Part shown: in pieces, positions 16,781 through 22,892 of the stretch
Layout: every line of letters begins with the position of its first letter
Numbering within the stretch: position 1 is the first letter of the stretch
Assembly: GCA_902800495.1 (NCBI GenBank)
Contig: CADCET010000027.1
Location: 1 to 38,675 of the forward strand
DNA from: an uncultured Prevotellaceae bacterium
GTDB taxonomy: Bacteria > Bacteroidota > Bacteroidia > Bacteroidales > Bacteroidaceae
Length of the DNA: 38,675 nt
Direction of reading: 5' to 3'
Position numbers and translations under genes: made by a program
Notes under the pieces: model-generated
What the model was told of the DNA's origin: nothing
The model's input: only the letters and a program-made list of their open reading frames with translations
Database searches by the model: none

Positions 16781-17742
16781 CGTTTATCGTCGCCTGCTAC
16801 AACCTGCCCATAGAGATGATCTGCCAATGTTTAGACAGTATCATCGGACTCTCGCTCAGTCGTTCCGAGCGTGAGATCATCCTTGTGGATGACGGTTCTG
16901 ACGAATCACCTCTCGGCCAACTCAAGCCCTACATCGACGACATCGTCTATGTACGCCAGCCTAATGCCGGACTTAGCGCCGCACGCAACCGAGGCATCCA
17001 GATGGCTACCGGACAATACCTTCAGTTCGTCGATGGCGACGACTATCTGCTACACGCAGCCTATGAGCATTGTCTCGGACTCATACGCTCCAAGCTCCCA
17101 GACATCGTGATGTTCGACTTTACCAATGAGAACGAGAACGAGAACGTAAACGTCAACGAGAACGTAAACGTTAAGAACGACGACCTCAAGAGCGGCTGCG
17201 AATATCTGAGCCAGCATAACCTGCAGGCTACGGCCTGCTGTTACCTATTCCGTCGCGACATCATCGGCAGTCTGCGTTTCACGCCTGGCATCTACCACGA
17301 AGACGAGGAGTTCACGCCCCAGTTGCTGTTACGTGCCGAGACCGTCTGCTCCACCAATGTGCAGGCCTACTTCTACCGCCATCGCCCCCACTCTATCACG
17401 ACCGAGGCAGACAAGCGGCAAATCATCAAACGACTGAACGACAGCCGGTTGGTCATCAAGAAGCTCAACCTTCTGACTGACACGCTGCCCCCTTCCGAAC
17501 GGAAAGCCATGCAGCGGCGCGTGGCCCAACTGACGATGGACTACATCTATAACATCATTATGCAGACACGCGACCGTAAGTATCTGGATCGTAAGCTGGA
17601 AGACTTGCACGCCGAAGGGCTATTCCCTCTGCCCGACCACGACTATACAACGAAGTACAAGTGGTTCCGCCGACTGACTAACAGCAGCATCGGACTGACG
17701 CTTCTGACGAACGTACTACCTATGATAAAAAAAGAAAGATGA
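16738..17742 (+). CDS. Glycosyltransferase family 2
   Basis: A second GT2 enzyme of 334 residues: TFIVACYNLPIEM, then IILVDDGSDESPLGQL, NAGLSAARNRGIQMATGQYL, and FVDGDDYLL. At about residues 130-145 it contains an Asn-Glu/Asn-Val alternation encoded by a hexanucleotide array, right after the nucleotide-binding half (after DIVMFDFT), probably a flexible surface loop. The start codon ATG 16738 lies inside the previous gene, and its stop overlaps the next start (ATGA), so the three transferases are tightly coupled. Substrate is unknown. Confidence 0.85.
   Translation: MQTQQDHTQASPLVTFIVACYNLPIEMICQCLDSIIGLSLSRSEREIILVDDGSDESPLGQLKPYIDDIVYVRQPNAGLSAARNRGIQMATGQYLQFVDGDDYLLHAAYEHCLGLIRSKLPDIVMFDFTNENENENVNVNENVNVKNDDLKSGCEYLSQHNLQATACCYLFRRDIIGSLRFTPGIYHEDEEFTPQLLLRAETVCSTNVQAYFYRHRPHSITTEADKRQIIKRLNDSRLVIKKLNLLTDTLPPSERKAMQRRVAQLTMDYIYNIIMQTRDRKYLDRKLEDLHAEGLFPLPDHDYTTKYKWFRRLTNSSIGLTLLTNVLPMIKKER
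17125..17172 (+). repeat. Hexanucleotide array within a glycosyltransferase gene
   Basis: Eight consecutive 6-nt units of the form AAYGAG or AACGTN encode NE-NE-NE-NV-NV-NE-NV-NV. A 6-nt unit keeps the frame when copy number changes, so slippage would alter loop length rather than switch the gene off. Confidence 0.85.
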
Positions 17743-18836
17743 AGATACTGCTCATAGGAGAATACAGCAATGTACATTGGACGCTGGCCGAGGGACTGCG
17801 ACAGTTGGGACACGAGGTGACCGTCGTCTCCAACGGCGACTTTTGGAAAGCCTATCCCCGAGACATCGATGTCAGCCGACCTGCCGGACGTCTTGGCGGA
17901 CTGCAGCTTCTGGCCCGTATCTACACGCTGCTGCCACGCCTGCGAGGCTACGACGTCGTGCAGTTCATCAATCCCATTTTCTTTGAGCTCAAAGCTGAGC
18001 GGCTGTTTCCCATCTTCCGTTACCTGCGCCGCCATAACAAGCACGTCGTACTCGGCGCCTTCGGCATGGACTGGTACTGGGTCGACACCTGTACCCACAA
18101 GAAGCCATTGCGCTATAGCGACTTCAACTTAGGCGATCAGTTGCGCACAGACGACTGCGCCATCCTGGAGCAACGCGACTGGCTTGGTACGTCCAAGGAA
18201 CGGCTGAACAAGCTGATGGCCACCGATGCCGATGTCATCGTCACAGGCCTTTATGAATACGACGTATGTTATCGCCCTGTCTTCCCGTCGAAGACCCACT
18301 TCATTCCTTTCCCTATCAAGATGCCGGCAGTTAGCAACACCGGGCGTTGCCGTGTGTCAAAGGTGGTCGTCTTCATCGGCATCAGCCGGGGGCGCAGTCA
18401 GTATAAAGGTACCGACATCATGCTCCGTGCCGCCAAGGATCTGCAACACCAGTATGCGCATCGAATGAAACTTGTAGTGGCCGAGGGACTGCCCTTCAGC
18501 GAATACCAGCAGCAGATGGAGGACTCCGACGCCATTCTCGACCAGCTTTACAGCTACACCCCGTCGATGAATCCGCTGCTGGCCATGTCGAAGGGCATTA
18601 TCTGCATCGGCGGTGGCGAACCTGAGAACTATGAGATTCTAAACGAGAACGAACTGCGCCCCATCATCAACGTGCAGCCCTCGTACGAGAGCGTATACCA
18701 AGAACTGGAGCAGCTCATCCTGCACCCCGAGCGCATACCCGAACTGAAACGGCAGAGCATAGAATATGTCCGTCGTCATCACGACTACCTAAAGGTAGCC
18801 CGACAGTACGAAGGGCTGTACCTCAGCCTTCAATAG
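17739..18836 (+). CDS. Glycosyltransferase, GT-B fold (GT4-like)
   Basis: This 365-residue protein begins MKILLIGEYSNVHWTLAEGL, a Rossmann start typical of GT-B transferases. It continues with ADVIVTGLYEYDVCY, the second-domain start VVVFIGISRGRSQYKGTDIM, and EPENYEILNENELRPIIN, which resembles the donor-binding E-x7-E region of GT4 enzymes. Its ATG overlaps the previous stop (ATGA). The C-terminal end overlaps the convergent kinase-like gene by 14 bp. It completes the glycan cluster; donor sugar and linkage are not deducible. Confidence 0.75.
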   Translation: MKILLIGEYSNVHWTLAEGLRQLGHEVTVVSNGDFWKAYPRDIDVSRPAGRLGGLQLLARIYTLLPRLRGYDVVQFINPIFFELKAERLFPIFRYLRRHNKHVVLGAFGMDWYWVDTCTHKKPLRYSDFNLGDQLRTDDCAILEQRDWLGTSKERLNKLMATDADVIVTGLYEYDVCYRPVFPSKTHFIPFPIKMPAVSNTGRCRVSKVVVFIGISRGRSQYKGTDIMLRAAKDLQHQYAHRMKLVVAEGLPFSEYQQQMEDSDAILDQLYSYTPSMNPLLAMSKGIICIGGGEPENYEILNENELRPIINVQPSYESVYQELEQLILHPERIPELKRQSIEYVRRHHDYLKVARQYEGLYLSLQ

Positions 18837-19446
18837 CCTTCATCAGGAAGTCAACAGCACCGTTGACGCCAAACTTCCTGACATCGAGACAGATGTCGTA
18901 GTTGCGGGCGTCCTGCCAGTCGCTGCCCGTGAACGTCTTGGTGTAGAGTTCGCGGCTGTAGTCGTTGTCAACGATCATGGCGGCAGCATCCTGCTCGCTC
19001 AGGTCGTACTTCTCGGCGATGCGACGCTTGCGGCATTCCAACGGTGAGTGGACGAAAATCTTCAGGGCATTGGGATGGTCGCGGAAGATGTCGAAACCAC
19101 AACGTCCGATGATGACACACGACTCCTCGTCGGCAATCTTACGGATAGCCTCTGCCTGTGCTTCAAACAACTCGTGGCTCGTCTGGTCATGCTCGGCGCC
19201 ATTATACTCGGCACCAGCCATGTACGTACGATAGAAGTTGGTAAAGTCGTCGCGCCACAACGGATTGCGGGCCTCGATCTTCTCCACGGCATCTTCAACG
19301 GCACTGATGCGCCTGGCCACCTCGTTCAGGATCTGCTTGTCTAAGAGCTTCACACCCAAGCGGTGTGCCAGCTCGGCACCAATCTCGTGACCGCCAGTCC
19401 CGAATTGACGGCTAATGGTAATAACGAATTTCTCCTCCTTATTCAT
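18823..19446 (-). CDS. Cytidylate kinase-like family protein
   Basis: This 207-residue protein opens with FVITISRQFGTGGHEIGAEL, the P-loop-like start of the cytidylate-kinase-like family (PF13189 type), followed by LLDKQILNEVARR, VIIGRCGFDIF, and a basic segment ECRKRRIAEKY. Members are common in Bacteroidota and Firmicutes; their substrate is not established, and they differ from the housekeeping Cmk. It has its own promoter at 19481-19512. The gene converges on the glycosyltransferase with a 14-bp overlap. Confidence 0.82.
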   Translation of the reverse strand: MNKEEKFVITISRQFGTGGHEIGAELAHRLGVKLLDKQILNEVARRISAVEDAVEKIEARNPLWRDDFTNFYRTYMAGAEYNGAEHDQTSHELFEAQAEAIRKIADEESCVIIGRCGFDIFRDHPNALKIFVHSPLECRKRRIAEKYDLSEQDAAAMIVDNDYSRELYTKTFTGSDWQDARNYDICLDVRKFGVNGAVDFLMKAIEG

Positions 19447-19480
19447 AGCGTTATGTATTAAAGGTTAGTAATCTATGTGG

Positions 19481-19512
19481 CAAAGTTAAGAAAAAAAATC
19501 GGAACATCCAAA
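19481..19512 (-). promoter_or_regulatory. Promoter of the cytidylate-kinase-like gene
   Basis: On the minus strand, TTTG (19509-19512), 20 nt and TAACTTTG (19481-19488) make a perfect -33/-7 pair. The -33 TTTG is itself part of TATCTTTG (19509-19516) and lies in the loop of the upstream operon's terminator. Confidence 0.75.
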
Positions 19513-19525
19513 GATATTCCGATTT
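19491..19525 (-). terminator. Intrinsic terminator after the FAD dehydrogenase operon
   Basis: AAATCGGAA (19496-19504) and TTCCGATTT (19517-19525) form a 9-bp stem with a 12-nt loop, followed on the minus strand by a run of T residues. It begins 5 bp after the dehydrogenase stop and shares sequence with the next gene's promoter. Confidence 0.8.
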
Positions 19526-19529
19526 ATTT

Positions 19530-21251
19530 TTATTCAACGCCTAAAAAAGCGGCACACATCTCGGCACAACGCTCGCCGTCGACGCCTGCAGAGACGATGC
19601 CACCGGCATATCCGGCACCCTCGCCGCAGGGGAAAAGCCCTCGTATGCGGACGTGTTGCAGCGTGGTGGCGTCGCGCAGGATACGTACCGGACTGCTGGT
19701 GCGTGTCTCGGTGGCAATGAGAACGGCCTCGTTAGTCAGGAAGCCGTGTGCCTGTCGTCCGAAGGTTTTGAAGCCCTCTTGCAGGCGTCGTCCTATCATC
19801 GGCGGCAGCCAGAAGTGCAGGGGCGACGATATCAGCCCGGGCGCATAGCTCGACTTTGGCAGGTCGTAGCTCAGCCGGTTGTTCACGAAGTCTGCCATAC
19901 GCTGCGAAGGCGCTGTCTGCTTCATATTGCCCTGTTGCCAGCACAAGCGTTCCAACTGTTCCTGGAAAGCCATTACTTTTAACTGAGAACTGAGAGGTGA
20001 GAACTGAGAGGCGTGATTACTCTCTCCGTCCTGCAGGTAATCATACCTCTCACCTCTCAGTTCTAAGTTCTCAGTTCCCAAGTCTTCCGGCCTCACCTCG
20101 ACCACCATCCCTGAGTTCGACCATTGCGTACCGCGATTGGCTGGACTCATGCCGTTGACCACGATCTGCTCCTTGTCGGTAGCAGCAGGAATGACGAAAC
20201 CGCCGGGACACATACAGAACGAGTAGACGCCGCGCCCGTCGACCTGCGTGACGAATGAGTACTCTGCTGCCGGCAGGAACTTGCCGCGTCCCTGCTTCGA
20301 GTGGTACTGTATCTGGTCTATCAGCTGTGAGGGATGCTCCAGTCTGACACCCACGGCAATGCCCTTGGCCTCAATATCAATCTTTGCCTCGGCAAGATAG
20401 CGGTAGACGTCGCGTGCCGAGTGGCCTGTAGCTAAGATGACGGGACCGTAAAATTCGAGGTGCGAGGTGCGAGGTGCGAGGTGCGAGGTCACCTCTGCCT
20501 CTACGCCTACTACCTCATCGGCTTCTCCTAATCCCGCACCTCGTACCTCGCACCCCGTACCTCGTACCTCGCACCCCGTACCTCGAAGAATAAGCCTCGT
20601 CATCTTCGTCTGGAAGTGCACCTCGCCGCCACAGCGGAGGATGGTGTTGCGCATCGCCTCGATCACATTCGGCAGGCGGTCGGTGCCTATGTGCGGATGA
20701 GCATCGGCCAGGATGGCCGTCGAGGCTCCGTGCTGACAGAAGACGTTCAGGATCTTCTCGATATTGCCGCGTTTCTTCGAACGGGTGTAGAGCTTGCCAT
20801 CAGAGTAGGCACCTGCCCCACCCTCGCCGAAGCAGTAGTTGCTCTCGCCGTCCACCTGCTGTGTGCGTGAGATCTCAGCCAGGTCGCGCTTGCGGTCGTG
20901 AACGTTCTTGCCACGCTCCAGCACGATTGGGCGCAGGTCCAACTCAATGAGTCGCAGGGCGGCAAACAGTCCGCCAGGTCCTGCTCCCACGACGATGACC
21001 TGCGGACGGTCACTAACGTCGCGATACTCCACCCGCTGGTATTCGTCGTCCTGGGGCTGCTCGTTGATGTAGACGCGCACCTTCAGGTTGACGAAGATGG
21101 TACGCTGACGGGCGTCGATACTGCGTTTCAGGATGCGCACACCATGACAGGTGCGCACGTCGAAGCCGTATTCGTCGGCCAGCCACGCCTTCAGGTTCTG
21201 CTCGTTGGCAGCCACCTGCGGCAACACACGTATCTGATATTCGTTCGTCAT
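19530..21251 (-). CDS. FAD-dependent dehydrogenase (COG2509-type)
   Basis: This 573-residue protein carries a dinucleotide-binding motif VIVVGAGPGGLFAALRLIE near residue 90, then GEGGAGAYSDGKLYTRSKKR, VILATGHSARDVYRYL, YSFCMCPGGFVIPAAT, and a C-terminal FAD motif LFPCGEGAGYAGGIVSAGVD. These match a widespread family of uncharacterised FAD-dependent dehydrogenases; the substrate is unknown. The start is ATG 21251 (MTNEYQIRVLPQ), overlapping the upstream small gene by ATGA; a GTG at 21323 would add 24 implausible residues from the other gene's frame. Two inserted peptide segments, about residues 223-266 and 392-424, are encoded by large inverted repeats and look foreign to the fold. Confidence 0.85.
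   Translation of the reverse strand: MTNEYQIRVLPQVAANEQNLKAWLADEYGFDVRTCHGVRILKRSIDARQRTIFVNLKVRVYINEQPQDDEYQRVEYRDVSDRPQVIVVGAGPGGLFAALRLIELDLRPIVLERGKNVHDRKRDLAEISRTQQVDGESNYCFGEGGAGAYSDGKLYTRSKKRGNIEKILNVFCQHGASTAILADAHPHIGTDRLPNVIEAMRNTILRCGGEVHFQTKMTRLILRGTGCEVRGTGCEVRGAGLGEADEVVGVEAEVTSHLAPRTSHLEFYGPVILATGHSARDVYRYLAEAKIDIEAKGIAVGVRLEHPSQLIDQIQYHSKQGRGKFLPAAEYSFVTQVDGRGVYSFCMCPGGFVIPAATDKEQIVVNGMSPANRGTQWSNSGMVVEVRPEDLGTENLELRGERYDYLQDGESNHASQFSPLSSQLKVMAFQEQLERLCWQQGNMKQTAPSQRMADFVNNRLSYDLPKSSYAPGLISSPLHFWLPPMIGRRLQEGFKTFGRQAHGFLTNEAVLIATETRTSSPVRILRDATTLQHVRIRGLFPCGEGAGYAGGIVSAGVDGERCAEMCAAFLGVE
19981..20076. repeat. In-frame inverted repeat of heptamer units (element A)
   Basis: Two 40-nt arms (19981-20020 and 20037-20076) are near-perfect reverse complements around a 16-nt loop. 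Each arm is built of 7-nt units such as AACTGAG and AGGTGAG and ends in ATTAC. The whole element is 96 nt, exactly 32 codons, within the FAD dehydrogenase gene, and adds a Glu/Ser/Arg-rich segment without breaking the frame. Confidence 0.88.
20456..20585. repeat. In-frame inverted repeat of CGAGGTG heptamers (element B)
   Basis: The left arm (20456-20489) is almost five copies of CGAGGTG; the right arm (20536-20585) is about seven degenerate copies in reverse complement (CGAGGTA, CGGGGTG). They flank a unique 46-nt centre. The element sits inside the FAD dehydrogenase gene and encodes an RGTGCEV-type repeat on one side and a SHLAPRTSHLE segment on the other. Confidence 0.88.
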
Positions 21252-21400
21252 ATGATGTATAGAAAATAGACTGCTGCTAACACGATGACCAGCACAATGA
21301 GCACCACCGACTTCACCATGCACGTCGTCACCTTTTTAATAATAAGGAAGGCCACGATGATAGCCGCCAACAAAAAAAGATAATATCCGATATTCTCCAT
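21248..21400 (-). CDS. Small two-helix membrane protein, 50 residues
   Basis: ATG 21400 opens a 50-residue frame that is almost all hydrophobic: MENIGYYLFLLAAIIVAFLI, a short charged turn (IKKVTTCMVK), then SVVLIVLVIVLAAVYFLYII and stop. This predicts a hairpin of two membrane helices with the KK turn on one side. AAGGAG lies 2-3 nt upstream of the ATG, unusually clear for this genome. The TGA stop overlaps the dehydrogenase ATG (ATGA), and the pseudouridine synthase stop is 8 bp upstream, so all three are co-translated. I do not recognise the family; the operon placement and RBS make it credible. Confidence 0.7.
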   Translation of the reverse strand: MENIGYYLFLLAAIIVAFLIIKKVTTCMVKSVVLIVLVIVLAAVYFLYII

Positions 21401-21408
21401 ACTCCTTA

Positions 21409-22305
21409 CTACTTAAACAGTTTCCTAAACTGAACAGGAACAGGCGTCTCAAACTCCATCGGCTGTCCCGTCACGGGATGGGTGAAGCACAACAGCCAGG
21501 CGTGCAGACACAGTCGGTGCAGCGGGTCGTCGCCATTGCCGTATTTCGTGTCGCCACAGACAGGATGGCCCATGTCTGCCGAGTGGACGCGAATCTGGTT
21601 CTTGCGTCCCGTCTCCAACTTATACTCCACCAAGGAGTGCTCCGTCGTGCGGTCGAGCACGTGGAAGTGGGTCACAGCATACTTGCCGCCGTTATCCACG
21701 GACGACGAGTAGGTCACGTAGGCCTTGTTGTCCTTCAGCCAGTTGGCTATGGTGCCCTCGTCCTGCTCCATCTCGCCGCTCACCACAGCCACGTAGCGGC
21801 GGTCGTAGACGATGTCGTGCCAGTTGTGCTCCAGAATCTGCTCCGTCTCCATGTCCTTGGCATACACCATCAGTCCGCTGGTGTCGCGGTCCAGACGGTG
21901 GACGACGTGCGCCGTACAATGCTGGCGCGACTTCTTGAAGTAGTCGTCGAGCACCGCTTTCACGTTCAGCGACGAGTGACCGGCAGCCATCGACAAGATG
22001 CCCACAGCCTTCTCGACCACTATCAGCCAGCGATCCTCATACACAATTTTCACATAGCGGCTTTTGAAACCCTTCTGGTTGCGCTTCGTGTTCGACACGG
22101 CCACCTTCATGCCGGGCTCCAGCATGAAGTCAAACTGCGAGACGGTCTTCCCGTCAACCTTGATGCCGCGTCCCTGCAGCGTCGCCTTCACCTTCGAACG
22201 CGTCTGTCCCAAATGGCCGAGCAGCCATTCCAGCAGCGGCATCCGCTCTTCCACCGTATAGTGACTATAGTCGCCACCGGCCGTTTTTCCTGTGTTCATT
22301 CTCAT
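21409..22305 (-). CDS. RluA-family pseudouridine synthase
   Basis: This 298-residue enzyme is expected to convert uridine to pseudouridine in rRNA or tRNA. An S4-like RNA-binding start (KVKATLQGRGIKVDGKTV) is followed by the catalytic motif HVVHRLDRDTSGLMVYAK, whose Asp attacks the base, and by KLETGRKNQIRVHSADMGHP, typical of RluA/RluC/RluD proteins. The target position is not deducible. I start it at ATG 22305 because the promoter box at 22337-22344 excludes the upstream TTG at 22350; ATG 22299 is also possible. It leads a three-gene operon. Confidence 0.87.
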   Translation of the reverse strand: MRMNTGKTAGGDYSHYTVEERMPLLEWLLGHLGQTRSKVKATLQGRGIKVDGKTVSQFDFMLEPGMKVAVSNTKRNQKGFKSRYVKIVYEDRWLIVVEKAVGILSMAAGHSSLNVKAVLDDYFKKSRQHCTAHVVHRLDRDTSGLMVYAKDMETEQILEHNWHDIVYDRRYVAVVSGEMEQDEGTIANWLKDNKAYVTYSSSVDNGGKYAVTHFHVLDRTTEHSLVEYKLETGRKNQIRVHSADMGHPVCGDTKYGNGDDPLHRLCLHAWLLCFTHPVTGQPMEFETPVPVQFRKLFK

Positions 22306-22336
22306 ATCTGCTATCGTTATGACGAAAAGGTTGCTG

Positions 22337-22344
22337 CAAAGGTA
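22337..22344 (-). promoter_or_regulatory. Candidate -7 box of the pseudouridine synthase operon
   Basis: The minus strand reads TACCTTTG, a perfect TAnnTTTG match 31 nt upstream of ATG 22305. No TTTG lies at 19-20 nt. Confidence 0.5.
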
Positions 22345-22442
22345 CGACAAAAAAACGACCCCTGCAAATTATTCGTCCAAAAAGGCACGCAAAAGCACGC
22401 ATCCCAACCCTCGTCTTACATTCAAAAAAACGGCGCGGCAGC

Positions 22443-22505
22443 TCTCAAAATTTTCGCGTCCATTCTCAAAATTTTCGCGGTCATTCACAAAATTTTCGCA
22501 GCCAT
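22443..22505. repeat. Three tandem 21-bp repeats
   Basis: The unit TCTCAAAATTTTCGCGTCCA plus T occurs three times in a row (22443-22463, 22464-22484, 22485-22505) with a few substitutions. Because 21 is a multiple of three, any frame through it gives a 7-residue peptide repeat (for example the RENFENG/RENFES pattern on the minus strand). Confidence 0.88.
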
Positions 22506-22527
22506 TAACGAATTCATTTACTCCTTG

Positions 22528-22595
22528 AAGTACACAAAAAGCGCCCGGCCCGCAGGGACGCTTCGCTTGCGAAGAACCGTCCCCTTTGTGTACTT
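22528..22595. repeat. Palindromic element, intergenic copy
   Basis: A 68-bp element with terminal inverted repeats AAGTACAC and GTGTACTT and an internal TTCGCTTGCGAA palindrome. Its core (CGGCCCGCAGGGACGCTTCG followed by CTTGCGAA) matches, with one mismatch, the reverse complement of 37420-37483 inside the primase gene. Confidence 0.85.
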
Positions 22596-22689
22596 TATAT
22601 AAAAATAAAGTGAGATACCCTTTAAACAAAACTGTGATACTAAGGCTCCGTTTTATCTCAGACCAACTCAAAGTGTTAAATAAATGTAA

Positions 22690-22723
22690 AAGCATCGGCT
22701 TTCTATCGAGCCGGTGCTTTTTT
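22690..22723. terminator. Bidirectional-looking intrinsic terminator
   Basis: AAGCATCGGCT (22690-22700) pairs with AGCCGGTGCTT (22709-22719) across an 8-nt loop, followed by T residues on the plus strand. It lies 16 bp upstream of the rpsA -7 box and has no gene immediately before it on the plus strand. It either insulates rpsA or ends an unrecognised transcript. Confidence 0.75.
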
Positions 22724-22738
22724 CTCGTTGAAAATCAG

Positions 22739-22746
22739 TAACTTTG
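22739..22746 (+). promoter_or_regulatory. Candidate -7 box of rpsA
   Basis: TAACTTTG matches TAnnTTTG, about 146 bp upstream of the rpsA ATG, which implies a long leader. No clear -33 TTTG is seen. Confidence 0.55.
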
Positions 22747-22752
22747 CAGCCG

Positions 22753-22892
22753 CTTTGCCCAAAACGGGCAGATAGGATGCGGAACAGGCGCTGCACCTAT
22801 TCATTATTAACCAATAAAATACGACCTTGCAAACGCCTGTCTTGGTCAAAAGAAAAGCCCTGTTCGCGAGAAAGGGCAAGAGAATTAAAATT
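22753..22892 (+). promoter_or_regulatory. Structured 5' leader of rpsA
   Basis: The predicted leader of about 140 nt contains GCCC-aaaac-GGGC (22757-22769), a long-range 7-bp pair ACAGGCG (22784-22790) with CGCCTGT (22834-22840), and GCCCT/AGGGC (22857-22877) close to the start codon. S1 genes of other bacteria are autoregulated through their leaders; here that is inference from structure only. Confidence 0.4.

Larger units (their letters stand above)
22306..22892. other. Repeat-rich 587-bp intergenic region
   Basis: No protein gene is supported here. From left to right it holds the minus-strand promoter box of the pseudouridine synthase, a triple 21-bp tandem repeat, a 68-bp palindromic element also found inside the primase gene, a small ACTTTAT/ATAAAGT hairpin, a terminator, and the rpsA promoter and structured leader. 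A frame of about 108 codons on the minus strand (22369-22695) consists mainly of these repeats and is not credible as a gene. Confidence 0.7.

Noticed and set aside
22443-22505. CRISPR-like tandem repeat
   Set aside because: Units abut directly with no spacers; only three copies.
21478-22602. 374-codon plus-strand frame opposite the pseudouridine synthase
   Set aside because: Runs over a conserved gene on the other strand and through repeats; no domain recognised.
22369-22695. 108-codon minus-strand frame with RENF repeats upstream of rpsA
   Set aside because: Most of it is encoded by the 21-bp repeat, the palindromic element and the terminator; no start signal. Treated as repeat DNA.
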